A DNA stretch of 64,000 nucleotides, from the NCBI GenBank assembly GCA_012934845.2, contig WNNJ02001108.1, forward strand, positions 102,539-166,538, in the 5' to 3' direction. Positions 20,350 through 30,800 of this stretch are shown piece after piece; the stretch's first letter is position 1; the number at the start of each line of letters is the position of its first letter. The notes below the pieces were generated by a model. That model saw only the letters and a program-made list of their open reading frames with translations. It was not told where the DNA came from and did no database searches. The stretch is from Pomphorhynchus laevis (Eukaryota > Acanthocephala > Palaeacanthocephala > Echinorhynchida > Pomphorhynchidae). The position numbers and the translations under genes are program-made.

Positions 20350-20599
20350 AAAACGTTTGATTGCATAGATCGGAAATAATCTTTTAAGAGTTAATATATG
20401 TGATGATACTACAAGTGACAGCAAATCATGTGCATAAGGAATTTTAAAACATCATTATGTTCAAGACTTTGAGGTATTCAATTCTTTAGTTGTTTTACCC
20501 AAAAAATGGAATACATAAGGGAAATCTTATAAACCCCCTCTTCTTTTGCTTTTTTGTTCGATATCCCGGGGTACATAACATAGTCATGCGCATCATGTA

Positions 20600-21113
20600 T
20601 TCGATATGCGGATTATTTAGCTATCATTTCGTCTAATGTCTATAATATCCAGTTCAGTTTGAATCATTTTGAAACCATTTGCGAGAAGAATGACATATTT
20701 GCAAATGCAGAGAAGACTAAGATGATGAAATTCAGAGCAGGCGGTCTAATGTCTCGTCTTGCTTATTTTATATACAAGTCAGTACATTTAGAGTTTGTAA
20801 CGGGATTTATTTATCTTGGTTTTACCTTGACTTCACGCTGGACCTTTGCAGATAATATTAATAATATTGCTTGTGATATTATAGTATATATACTCTATAT
20901 TTTGTATATATAGTTCGCATTTCCGCATCCCTTACCCTCTTGACTCTCGTCAGTTTTGACACAGTTGCAGATATTGTCCTTTGGGGCATTGTGGGACAGA
21001 TTTGGATGGTTCGGCAGATTATCTCAGAGCAGCTACACAAATCTGAAATTCAGGACCTGGCGAGGGAATTATGAACTTTGAAGAAGATTACGGTACCAAA
21101 GAAACGGTTGAGG
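20600..21113 (+). pseudogene. LINE reverse transcriptase thumb fragment, YADD box changed to YADY
   Basis: A plus-strand frame around 20610-20960 reads YADYLAII, then LNHFETICEKNDIFANAEK, TKMMKFRAGG, and then GFIYLGFTLTSRW. This is the end of the palm and the start of the thumb of a jockey-like LINE reverse transcriptase. The second Asp of the YADD box is Tyr here and in the duplicate. The frame closes at 20913. The copy continues past 20966 with unrelated or strongly diverged sequence up to the PLE border at 21114, where I see no confident domain. Confidence 0.6.
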
Positions 21114-22554
21114 AGGTACAGGTACCACTGTCATTGTTACGGATAACTGACTGTTAAATATGAAAATACGGCGACAGTTAATTGTTAAACATTCCTAGAT
21201 AAAAATAATGCGAACCAAAAATTAATATTAAATTAAATATTAATTTTATTAAACACAATTAAACCAGTTGTTTTAAACTCGCAAAGAATACAAAACTCAA
21301 ATCTTACATTGAAGGTTCATTCCACGGCAAGCTGATATTGATATCTATTTCATGTAGCTCGGAATTTGCTGGTATCCTATAGAGAACAATGAATATTATC
21401 AGATAAAAGTGATAGCATCATTATACAGCTTTCGTAATCGTGTATCAACACCGATGTCGTATCGTTGTATATCCTTCAGCGGGTTATTATTTTTCATGTA
21501 GCTCGAAATTTGCTGGTATCCTATAGAGAACAATGAATATTAACAGATAAAAGTGATAGCATCATTATACAGCTTTCGTAATCGTGTATCAACACCGATG
21601 TCGTATCGTTGTATATTCTTCAGCGGGTTATTACTTAAATCCTTTTAAAAACATAATAGGCAACAACATGAAAAAAGGTTGTTAAAGGTCAATCATTATT
21701 AAATGATTAAATATGCTAGTTATCTGTCAGTGTACAAGTTGTATACGCAGAACACATACGATTAGTATTATCGATATGTACTTTGATTTATATTAGCGTA
21801 ACACATCCTACCTTCGGATATCTCAATTTGTCAATGTCGAAGATAAACACTCACTTTAAAACACTATTCTCTAAATTTTCGTTCCTATGGTATATTACAT
21901 GCCTTCGTCATAATTAGCAAAATTCGTATTTCATGCTTATTATTATCTTTTAACAAAGTCAATAAAAGAAAATTAAATTTACAAATAAAATAAAGTACCA
22001 ACATGCGTTGCGAAAGGCGTGTAAGTTGCAGCATCGTTTAACCTCCTTTAAATTCGTTTATCGGTAATAATAAATTGGTATCTGCTTTATTATTCGTAAA
22101 AACGTTTTTCGTTTTTAGGAAATATGCTTCATAGATTAATCGTTTATGGTAGTTGTTCTCAATACGTAAAGCACGGGTATTACCAAAGTCGATCACGTGA
22201 TTTTTAGAGATGCTGTGTTCAACAAGTGCGCTCACACTCAGTTAACCTGAGAGATTTTTCCGATGTTGGTCAAATCTTGTTTTAAGGGGCTTTCCAGTCT
22301 GGCATTTATAAACCTGTTTGCACGAGTCGCATGGGATTTCATAAACCTTTGCACTTTCATAAGTGGGTTTAATTTTAAAGTAGGTTATAAGTCGCGGCAT
22401 TCTTCTGTTGAACAGTACGATTCTGTTATGTGAAGAACTAATTTTTGCAAACACAATCTTGAATTTTTTATTAGTCTTATAGTTAATGAATGAGACACCG
22501 TAGTAGGCTAAACTATAAGCATTACGCTTAACTATATTGTTGCTGGCAAAGTAA
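21114..22554 (-). mobile_element. Penelope-like element (PLE), 5'-truncated, left copy
   Basis: This minus-strand segment matches 53879-55175. It encodes the end of a PLE protein. The part from 22554 to 22242 carries the YFASNNIVKRNAYSLAYYG linker and YEIPCDSCKQVYKCQTGK, the first half of a GIY-YIG nuclease. After a stop, the next frame (22235-22038) carries SALVEHSISKNHVIDF and NNYHKRLIYEAYFLK, the second half with the catalytic Glu. In PLEs this nuclease nicks the target. The stop between the halves is shared with the other copy. A 144-bp unit is tandemly duplicated at 21351-21494 and 21495-21638 only in this copy. The reverse transcriptase is missing: the 5' end is joined at 22554 to virus-like sequence. 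Confidence 0.82.
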
Positions 22555-24221
22555 ACCTGACGAGGTGAAGGAGCAAAGACACGTCCGTACCGACTCAAAT
22601 CGTCTCCACTAATTGAAAAATGGTTCCAAGAAGTACTCATAGACAGAGCAACACTCGCAGAAATCCACACTGACATATCGGAAAGATGCAGATCACTGAG
22701 GCCAAATAGATCAGCAGCTTCATCCACTGTCCAATCTTCGACAGGAGAAATGAACTTCTGCAGAAAAATAAGAAGGGAATTACTGAAATACGGTCGTGGC
22801 CATTCGGACGCGCGCCACTCATACGTTGCAAGGAAAGCTTGTCCCGCTCCAGCTGCCAATCTAGGAGTCCATCTATTAAAATACATAGCAGCGCGAATTT
22901 TACCAGCAACCACAAAACGACAATCATGACGATGTGCAGCCATCCTAGCCAAAGCATTCTTTACTTGAGCAGCGGTAATAGCACCCATATTTGGTATAGC
23001 GGGTGCATTTGGAAAACACATCCCTATAGGAATGGCAGGAATATGAAACTCATCTAATAAGCAGACGCGCTGATTGGCTGGCATAACTGGAGTAGCTAGC
23101 CTGGGCAGTCCATTAGCTATCATCCAGAATATGCGCAAGTCGTCAACATGGAAGGAATCTGTGAATATTACAAGGCTATTGTTGGCAATCAAGTTATACA
23201 GGCGGCACCAGTTATTATCAGCATCTGCAGGCACTGGTCGCCAGCTAAGCAGCTCCACAACATCGTTTTCAACTTGTGGGTATTGTGGGATGACTGCTTG
23301 CTCTTCCATCCAGTAAATATGATAGAAGAGCAGCCAGCCCATAGTATACCAAGTAGTAGTATCGTACCAGTCCAAACCAATTTGCATTATAGGCATTAGT
23401 AGCGTAGCCACTTCTATGTCAACTCCCAATCGAGCTTGAACTAAAGATTGAGCAGCCCGCAAATCTAAACCGTCTGTTGTGGCGTTGAGCTCAGAGATAT
23501 CATTATAAGTACCATGCCTGTATAACTGAGCAGGAGTGAAACTAACATTGAAAACCAATTCAGGTTGTATAATAGGTGCAGCTCTTCGCACTATTTGATT
23601 CACTAGATCGTTCTGACCATGACCAGCTTCTGTTTGAACTTTAATCCTGGCTGACCAACGAAGGTTTCCGTTATTGTTATCAAATTGTCGTAATGCTACG
23701 GGCATCCCATTATAACGTCTGCCCCATGTTCGAAAAACAAATGACTCATAATCCAATTCTCCTTCGGCGGTGGGATCGTAAGTAAAAAGTTTGTAACAAG
23801 TAATAGAGTCCAAACCCCATTTTAGCGAATTTCCAGGCCGTTCAATATGTTCATATGTGTCAGGAGTAGCTTCTCGTTGGGCAGCAGTAGGGCGCGTGAC
23901 AGGCGCATACCTCAAAACATTCACTCGTCAAGAGTGCGCGATATTGGCAGCGACAGCATTCGCTCTTTCACCTATTCTCTGTGTCCGCGCATCCGTGCCT
24001 CGTGGCATTGTTATGGTACGTTCGATTGTTGACGTTGGTGACCCAGACAACTCTGGAACTGCAGGCGTTGAGTAACCCGTTAACACCGGAATAACAGAAG
24101 GCTGTGGAGATGTAGGCACCACAGTAGGTGTTGAATTATCAATTGTAATCTCTGGAATAACTGGCTGAGGCCTAGCAGCAGAAGCACACATTAAATTGCT
24201 AAGATCTTCAACGTTTGTCAT
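22555..24221 (-). pseudogene. Virus-like structural protein, N-terminal ~555 codons, fused to PLE
   Basis: Two minus-strand frames, 24221-23931 and 23924-22555, are the same reading frame interrupted by one TGA at 23928-23930. The N-terminal ~80 residues are rich in Pro, Thr and Ser. The rest is a globular, Trp-rich protein (for example GLDWYDTTTWYTMGWLLFYH and AAMYFNRWTPRLAAGAGQAF). I know no cellular family like this. Size, composition, lack of introns, clustering with other short same-strand ORFs and nearby polymerase relics suggest a capsid or nucleoprotein from an RNA virus. At 22554 the frame runs without interruption into PLE sequence, making a 560-codon chimeric ORF whose last ~104 residues are PLE. 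The natural C-terminus of the viral protein is lost. Confidence 0.5.
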
Positions 24222-24252
24222 CTAGAAAAAAAATAGAATCTTTAAAAGTACG

Positions 24253-24558
24253 CTATTTAAAGATATAATATAAAGTATAAGTAAAATATGATAGAAACAT
24301 AAAGAAACAATAATAAAAATTGGTACTTTTTCTCATAGACCCTTGCGTACTAGGGGTGAGGCTCCCATCAGACTTAGACATTTGACGAGACGAACAAATA
24401 TGCCAATAGGCGCAAGTGGTGATATCTAATACTGTAGCTAACGAACCGCTAGGCCAACTGTGCATACGCCTAATACCTGAACTAAACGAACGTAATTTAT
24501 CATACAACATTGACATCGGCAAGCAACAAAAATTCCTAGATAACAAATCTTTCACCAT
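24253..24558 (-). CDS. Small ORF in the virus-like block (101 codons)
   Basis: This frame lies between the 223-codon ORF and the structural-protein ORF, in the same orientation, and overlaps the 36-codon ORF upstream by 23 bp. It starts MVKDLLSRNFCCLPMSMLYD and ends with a very aromatic, hydrophobic tail (FYYCFFMFLSYFTYTLYYIF), which could be a membrane anchor. I recognise no family. The tail is AT-driven and could be chance. Tight packing with its neighbours is the main reason to list it. Confidence 0.28.
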   Translation of the reverse strand: MVKDLLSRNFCCLPMSMLYDKLRSFSSGIRRMHSWPSGSLATVLDITTCAYWHICSSRQMSKSDGSLTPSTQGSMRKSTNFYYCFFMFLSYFTYTLYYIFK

Positions 24559-24646
24559 TGTTCGTAAGGACCAAAACTAATAAGCCAATAATTAATCCAG
24601 CAGCTAAACTATTATGCGAACCAATTGGTAAAAGTCTTAACACCAT
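24536..24646 (-). CDS. 36-residue hydrophobic mini-ORF in the virus-like block
   Basis: A short frame starting at 24646 encodes 36 residues with one clear hydrophobic helix at about residues 14-27 (LAAGLIIGLLVLVL) between polar ends. It begins four bases before the stop codon of the 223-codon ORF and overlaps the next ORF at its end. Tiny membrane proteins in overlapping arrangement are common in viruses, but a frame this short can arise by chance. Function unknown. Confidence 0.25.
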   Translation of the reverse strand: MVLRLLPIGSHNSLAAGLIIGLLVLVLTNNGERFVI

Positions 24647-24648
24647 AT

Positions 24649-25320
24649 TTATATACTGTACGTTTCAGGCTTCTTATGGAGCATATCAGCAGACATTGCA
24701 ACGATAACAGTTTTTAAGTCAAGTCGAGTGTGAGCCCAATCACCACTAGTAGCAGGAGGATATAAACTATTCCAAGATTTTATTAATTTTCGATCTTTTA
24801 CTAATCTAGTTAGGACGCAATATTTAGTTTTATGGCACTTACAGATCTGAACTCTCCAGTAACTAGACTCACCATGTGTAGGCATAACTGACTTTTCATT
24901 TTGTAAAGCCAAACTTTGTGACCGCAAACGTTTTAAAGGCATCTCAAGATATGGACCCCACAAATCGCGAATGACTGGAGATCTCGCATCCTGACATAAC
25001 CTAGACACGAGTGCTATTACTAAGTTAAAATCTAAAGAATTGTGTACGCTGGACCGCACCTTGTCAATAGATAAGATATCAAAGTTGAAACCTAAAAATT
25101 GTAGAGTGCGCATCAACATCAACAGATCATCCGTACTCTCAAAAGTTCTGACAACTTTAAAATGTAGGTTTGAGTGATACATATTCATGCGCAAACTGAT
25201 AGGCAACAAGTCGCAACACTTAGAAATTGAAAGCTCTTCTGCGGCATCATCATAACCGGCTTCTTTAAACAACGTCCATAGATTGTAAGCATCTGTTCCA
25301 AAATCAAAACTTCGCTTCAT
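24649..25320 (-). CDS. 223-codon ORF of the virus-like block
   Basis: An uninterrupted frame starts MKRSFDFGTDAYNLWTLFKE and encodes a 223-residue, mildly basic protein. It has a Cys/His cluster near residues 155-170 (RVQICKCHKTKYC) and no hydrophobic segment long enough for a membrane. I recognise no family. It lies between a protein that resembles the viral relic at 51.2-51.7 kb and the large Trp-rich protein, all on the minus strand with short gaps, so I infer it is part of the same integrated viral genome. The start codon is directly preceded by TTTTAG, and the large ORF's start by TTTTCTAG, which could be a gene-start signal or splice acceptors. Confidence 0.45.
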   Translation of the reverse strand: MKRSFDFGTDAYNLWTLFKEAGYDDAAEELSISKCCDLLPISLRMNMYHSNLHFKVVRTFESTDDLLMLMRTLQFLGFNFDILSIDKVRSSVHNSLDFNLVIALVSRLCQDARSPVIRDLWGPYLEMPLKRLRSQSLALQNEKSVMPTHGESSYWRVQICKCHKTKYCVLTRLVKDRKLIKSWNSLYPPATSGDWAHTRLDLKTVIVAMSADMLHKKPETYSI

Positions 25321-25484
25321 CTAAAACGAGCATTTTCAGAGATAAAGTATTGACATGATAATTTATAATATCGTCCCTGTTAACTAAAGCAATCTAAGCA
25401 ATAAATAAATAAGAGAAGATACACGATAAATATTGATATAAGCAAAAACATAGTCTATAACATAAATAAATATTAATCCATTAA

Positions 25485-26066
25485 TCACATTTTCTTCTCT
25501 GAACCATGCATATTAAAACCACGTTTACTTATAAAGGGCATAACATTAGCAACTTTCATGCCCACAAACTCAGCACGAGTATTTCCTAATATATCCATTG
25601 ATTCGATACCAGCTGTTGGTCGATGGAATTCACCAGGTCTGTTTATTCTAGCCCAATGAGCACCCGGACAATTATTCCTCTCCCAAACTGGTATTACGAA
25701 ACAGCGTAGACGCCAGCTTTAAAGAGACATCGAACCGGGGTCATAGCTCATGACGTCTTCTATCCATTCGATGTTTGGCACAGCTTCATTAGCAGCAGGA
25801 ATTGCGATAATCGTGCCATCATCAGCAGAGTAAGCTAACCACATTAATGGTTCAGGAAAAGCTTCACTGGCACTCTGCGCTAAAGTATTCAATAGTAGAG
25901 GATTGTAGCAAGCACATCTCGGTATTTCCTCGGAACGCGTAGCCTCTGTAATTATATCATCCCCATGACCGGGAGAGAACACTTCATCCTCCGATATGGC
26001 AGAATATTCGTATTACCTACAAATGTTGAACGTTATTGGGCCTCTAGGTAGTCCCCATATATCTGG
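25485..26066 (-). pseudogene. Capsid-like viral protein fragment with in-frame stop
   Basis: The minus strand has a frame from about 26012 to 25722 (YEYSAISEDEVFSPGHGDD, YNPLLLNTLAQSASEAFPEP, LMWLAYSADDGTIIAIP). A TAA at 25719-25721 follows, then the same frame continues to a natural-looking stop at 25485 (ESMDILGNTRAEFVGMKVAN, MPFISKRGFNMHG). A short stretch at 26013-26066 in another frame (DIWGLPRGPITF) may be its upstream part after a frameshift. The middle resembles the relic at 51180-51690 (VFNPAAQYVPMLLANLAQST, PPVRLWMN): the order Asn-Pro, Leu-Ala-Gln-Ser, Pro-Pro/Glu-Pro, Leu-Trp is shared. Because a totivirus-like polymerase lies nearby, I infer a capsid protein. It abuts a 38-bp hAT end at 26067. 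Confidence 0.45.
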
Positions 26067-26648
26067 AAGTATGGCCCTAAGGCTGGAAAGTTTGGAGATC
26101 CCTGCATTAAGATAAAAAATTTGTTTTAGATCCTCCTTAGTTGGAATTACTGTATTAAGCGGAGCAAGAGGCAAAAATAGTACCGGAATCTGATTTGTGA
26201 GCGGTAAATATTGAGTTGGATAGGTAGGGCAGGATATAGTTGGAATGGGGGTTGGGGCTGAGGGGTATGAGAAGGGATATCTTTGACAAATCTCATGAAT
26301 ATGTTGTGCATTATCCTGAAGAGGTTGGTTGTCTATCGGTTGAAAGTATGTTGTCCCTCCAGAAACGTAGAGGGCGGTATATTGATGTTGTGCAGAATTA
26401 ATTTGCTCCGGAGTTGGGATGTGAACATTATTGACCTGAGAGCTATACTGTTGAAATGGCCCTATCTCCCTCTCTAATCCTGCCTGCCTGAGCTGTTGAT
26501 CAGTGATAGCTCCACCAATAATTGCACATGTACTTCGATGGATTTTTTCCTCTTTGTTGATAAATTTCTCAATCTGACTGTTGCAAAATTCTAATGAATC
26601 AGAGTGTGGGATGGCTTTCTGACTATGAATCGAGCTCCTCGACGACAT
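26067..26648 (-). pseudogene. Repeat-borne ORF '219', copy 1, ending in a hAT terminus
   Basis: From the start at 26648 (MSSRSSIHSQKAIPHSDSLE) about 181 codons run to 26105. They encode a polar protein with a Pro-rich middle (YPSAPTPIPTISCPTYPTQY) and end TKEDLKQIFYLNAG. The last residues before the break are in the CATTAAGA target site of the hAT transposon. The next ~38 bp (26067-26104) are the hAT end, and beyond that the frame runs into viral sequence until 26013. The copy at 61446 differs at one residue in the first 181. I recognise no domain. It may be a domesticated or element-encoded gene, or viral. Confidence 0.45.
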
Positions 26649-27179
26649 CTCTTTCGTAAGTACTTATCTCTGATTTTGTGCGTATTGCTGGTTTGGACTC
26701 TGGTGTATTGACTCTGATCTTAAGCCAATGATTTCTCGAGATGAAATCTATTGTGGGATCTGAATGTACGGTGCTTAGGGTACAATGGGATAATTTGACA
26801 TATTTGTCAATATGTCATAATGTATCTGCTGAACACATACGAAGCTACTTTAGGTACCAAGAATATTTGTAGCTTAACATAACTTTCCTCCGTATATCTT
26901 AATTTGATATTGTACAAGCAGAAAAATCTTTCATATAAGAATGTATCAGTCTTTTTACAAAGAACACGTGTCTACAGTACTCGATGTGGATATTATATCA
27001 AGTTAATCATTAATAACTTGATACTAATTAATAAATACATGTTTTGCTATTGCATCAATCAATGACGATTTTAAATCAATGACAGTAAATAACTATCAAC
27101 AAGTCTAGAAATTTTCAGAATATAATTAGTAAAATTTAGCTTTAAATTACTCGATTGTTAATATCGATCTGATACTTTT

Positions 27180-30090
27180 TGTTTTCAATACAATTTAAAA
27201 TATACCAGATAGCACATACAATTCTTCCAGGGATCTCATTATTGCTGAAAAACTCACATCGATAGTATCAATCATATTTGACGAAACATTTCTAAGTAAA
27301 GTAAATATAAAGTTTTAAAGATTGAATTTGTAATACGATTTTAAAGTACAAGGAAACATATCTTTTTAAAAAAATTATCTCTAGAAAATTGTTAGTAAAG
27401 TTAAAACCATTTCAAAAGTTGCAATTAAAAACTTGTAAAATTGATCAGTGATGTATCATTTTTTTATTTTTCAAGCTCGTTTTTGCATTGGAGATTGAAA
27501 TATGGTCCAGAAATCCTACGTCTAACTTACACTCAAATGGCTATATTACATAGACATATTATTAAAAATGTACAGGATATTTAATAAATACAAATTTAAA
27601 GCTTAGACACTATTTTCAAAACCAATTAGGAATATTCTGCTATCACTCAAAATACCTACAGTATTTTTGTCTTGCTTATATCTTTGCAATCAGAATCGGG
27701 GAGATCATGCAGTAAATTGTAGGAAATATCCTTATGCAAATGAGTAAGTATTAATCTTTAACCATCGGTAAATACTTACAAAACACGTGTGAAGTAAAAC
27801 ATTCTGACTGCCTTTGCATTTTGAATATGATTTCCTGATAGATATCTATGGAAAGTAAAATATAGTAGCAGATAATGCCATTCACATTAAATGCCTTATT
27901 TTTATGTTTGTTTGTGTGAACTGATTTAATATTAAAAATACCACTGGTGTATAAGCTCGAAAATATTATATAAGCCAATTGTTTAACTACCGCTTCTACT
28001 AAATGGCTATTTATGATACAACATAATTTATAAATGCTATTAATGTAACAATTTTCTGAAATTATTAAAGTCTTCAGTGATCACCGTCATCGTTTGCTTT
28101 TTACTGCAGTAATATGCAAACTCGATACCCGAGGACGTAATTGACGATTTTGCATTTTTGCAATGAACAAACTTTTACAATTTACTATTACTACTACATC
28201 GAATTATAATAAACCGTCTAACGCCATGCATGAAAGTTTGCACCTTTAAGAAAGTTACAGTGCGCTCTTCGATGAGCCAAGGATCATTATCATTACGGAT
28301 TACTTACAAGTTTCTAGAGAAAAAGTAAGAAATTAATTAATTAATCAATAATTAATTGATTAATTATTAATCAATACCCTTAATTTCTTACTTCAAGAAA
28401 TTTAGGGTATTTATATAGTGACGATAAAAACCCAATAGAGATAAATACGGTTCTGTGTAGCTAATACATTAATTTGCTGCTCGCACTGATCTTTCGTGAT
28501 AAAGCCAAAGTTTGGTTCAACAGTTAACATTTTTCACTTAATCTGTATCCCATAACTTAATGAAACAAAACCTGATCGAGATGACAAATATAAAGTTTGA
28601 TAGTAGCAGTCATGTTTGAGAATCCGCGAGATTATCGCCTTTGCGATAATATGAGCCTTCCAAATGAGGGTGCTTCAGCCTGCGCTCAAAGGAATACGTC
28701 CCCGGGATATGTTGACGTACATGCAAATAGAGTAAATTTCGACATTTAACATCACCTCGAGTTATCCTAAAGTAAAATGGTTACTTAACTGAGGATGACG
28801 ACACCCCTGATTTTCAGAGGGCCTTTCGCAGTCTAACATCCGGTAAAATTATGACAGTAAATGTTTATTTTTGTAATGATTAATTTGAATCATTACAAAA
28901 TATCATAAATATCATAATCATTACAGAATATCTTTTTACTGAAACATTATTAAATAATGATTACTAACATTTCGTATTAAGGATTGTACTTGCACATAAA
29001 ACGAACATATTCCCATAATGAATTGCGATTCAGATATCTAAATGATAAATATGAAGAAATACACGCGATCAAGTAATATATTTTTATTCTCTAATAAATA
29101 TTTGATACATTAAGATATTTGATACATCTACGTATTGTCCACAATACGTAGATAATAAGCAGGATCACCCACGCCCACGAAATCATTGTCAGAATCTGAT
29201 ATTGACTGATATGAAATTTGACTCCCCTTCGAGCCGGACAGTATATCCAAACAGCCAGCAATGTCGCGGGCCTCCATCAAAGACAAAAGATGCGCAATGT
29301 GTTTTTGAGTTGTTTTTCTATTTTAAATCTGTCAACGGGATTATAACCCAGGCAACTTTTTAAAGCACATGAGTGTAGTCCAGCTTTCTTCTTTTTTCTT
29401 ACATAAAGTGTCCTGAATAAGAATAAGGCAAGCTGATCGTGCCCTCAAACAGTACAGAATCCGTTTCACTGTGAATACACTAGATGACCAAACCCCTTTC
29501 AAATGTCGGCGAATGAAAAAAAGTATCTGAGCATATACTATAGTGTCGGGGAGCACACATTAGTGTTGATCAGGGGTTGCTTCAAAATTACGATCGTTGA
29601 ACGATGAAGACGAGAGCTAGGATGAATATGGGTCCTTTCTCGTTAATTTACGCTCAGTGGACGTATGATGCTTTTGGGACATCAAGGCGTATTACTAGAC
29701 CACGGCATCGTCCTGAAACTGGTGTTTACAAAGGTGTCTCGAACTATTTAGTAGAAAAAGCTCTAGCATAAATCACATCGGAGGACTTATTCTAAAATAG
29801 GATGACTAGTGCATGATATCGAACCATTCTCGCTCCTGATTAAGGTCGGCGCTCATCTGGTCAGATTGTATATATTGTATAATGTATCGTCGTATTGTAA
29901 ACTGTATATTAGTTGTAAGTAAGTTGATTGTAACAAAAGAATTCTTTTGTTTGTAATAAGTGTGTATTATATCTCTTTAATTTTTAATGATATTTAATTT
30001 TTACTTTCATTAAAAATAGTTTACTTTAATGGATTTGTTTATTGTTTATAAAAAAAACAAAAATTACGAATAATAAATTGTGTCTATGTC
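27180..30090. other. Long AT-rich interval without recognised genes
   Basis: Neither strand shows a domain I know. A minus-strand frame around 29130-29470 (ending SISDSDNDFVGVGDPAYYL) and one around 28440-28620 keep fair coding-like composition and are preserved in the duplicate (58320-58640 and 57579-57773), but each is short and broken here by frameshifts. Three hairpins occur at 28318-28400 and 28631-28650 and are listed separately. Confidence 0.4.
28318..28410. repeat. Nested inverted repeats, left copy
   Basis: An AAGTAAGAAATTAA arm pairs with TTAATTTCTTACTT some 40 bp later, with inverted AT-rich sequence (TTAATTAATCAAT..ATTGATTAA) between. The downstream arm can instead pair with CAAGAAATTTAGGGTA, which follows directly. 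In this copy the second pairing has mismatches; in the copy at 57509-57600 it is perfect over 20 bp. Nearby, ATTATCGC-CTTT-GCGATAAT at 28631-28650 is a further perfect 8-bp hairpin, also kept at 57817-57836. Confidence 0.7.
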
Positions 30091-30099
30091 TTGTCTATC

Positions 30100-30800
30100 G
30101 CTCGTCACCTCAACCCTGCTCAGAACGCAACTACCTTACCGAGTTGGATGTCAACGCCCAGCCTCTGCAGCAGGAAATTTGTGGACCGCTGCTCTCCGGT
30201 CACTGCTGCTATCCGCCGACCTATTTCGTGCATTAAGCCTTCTGCCTCTGGGCCAAACGCACTAAGCGTTTCCACGGCGACCGGCACAAAATTGTAGATC
30301 GGTGTCAGGAAGAAGTATTTGCTGTGTTTCTTGTCCTCTGTTCTACTGGCTACCGCTCCCGGTGCGGTCACAGCTGTATTTAGATGACTGGGTGCCAAGG
30401 TGTCTAGGCAGGTGAAGTCCCTAGCCAAACACCTGACACTTGACAATGGAGTCAGTGACAATCCATCCGGTCGCCTGTCATCATGTTGCGCCATTGACTT
30501 CGGCTCCAGACGCGATAGGATTTCTGCCGACATCAGTGCACGCTTGATGAGATCGTTGACAGCGCTGTGTCGTGACAGTCTGTCAACGGACTTGTGGCAG
30601 CTGAGCCCATGTCGTCCGCAGGCGTCTACATCCGCTCCGCAGACATATACATGCGGCAGACAGACTGGGGCACCGAAACACAGGGCAATGGCGAGACGTA
30701 TCGACGAGTCGTCGAGTTTTGTGCCGAGCGACGAACAGGGACATGTGTGAAAGAAGGCCTCGGAATGAGGTGCAGTAGCCGTAATTAGACGCGCCTTGCT
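30100..30800 (-). pseudogene. LINE C-terminal zinc finger plus restriction-like nuclease, left copy
   Basis: The minus strand encodes the C-terminus of the same LINE family as the reverse transcriptase at 11820-13754. In order it has KLDDSSIRLAIALCFGAPVC, a C-G-A-D-V-D..H-G-L-S-C finger, RHSAVNDLIKRALMSAEILS, then RRPDGLSLTP and DFTCLDTLAPSHL, and finally IYNFVPVAVETLSAFGPEAE and GEQRSTNFLLQRLGV. The RPD...D pattern fits a PD-(D/E)XK, restriction-like nuclease that nicks DNA in R2-type LINEs. The frame is open over most of its length. It is separated from any reverse transcriptase, so the copy is 5'-truncated. The extreme 3' end differs from the copy at 58663-59440. Confidence 0.72.

Larger units (their letters stand above)
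8578..20966. repeat. Large segmental duplication, left copy (with Merlin insertion)
   Basis: From CATTGCATTTCTGACAGTGG at 8578 to GACACAGTT at 20966 the sequence matches 34442-45558 in the same orientation with scattered substitutions and small indels. The left copy is longer mainly because it contains the Merlin transposon at 10224-11515. Examples of similarity: the 86-codon ORF at 18091 differs from its partner at 3 residues, and the 117-codon ORF at 18685 at 6. Minisatellite copy numbers and one part of the viral polymerase relic differ between copies. The right end lies inside a LINE ORF2 in both copies. Confidence 0.93.

Noticed and set aside
22242-23924. Single 560-residue viral protein
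   Set aside because: The last ~104 residues are identical in kind to the PLE at 54863-55175, so the ORF is chimeric.
30042-30788. Plus-strand ORFs over the LINE nuclease region
   Set aside because: They are antisense shadows of the minus-strand finger and nuclease domain, which has clear family motifs.
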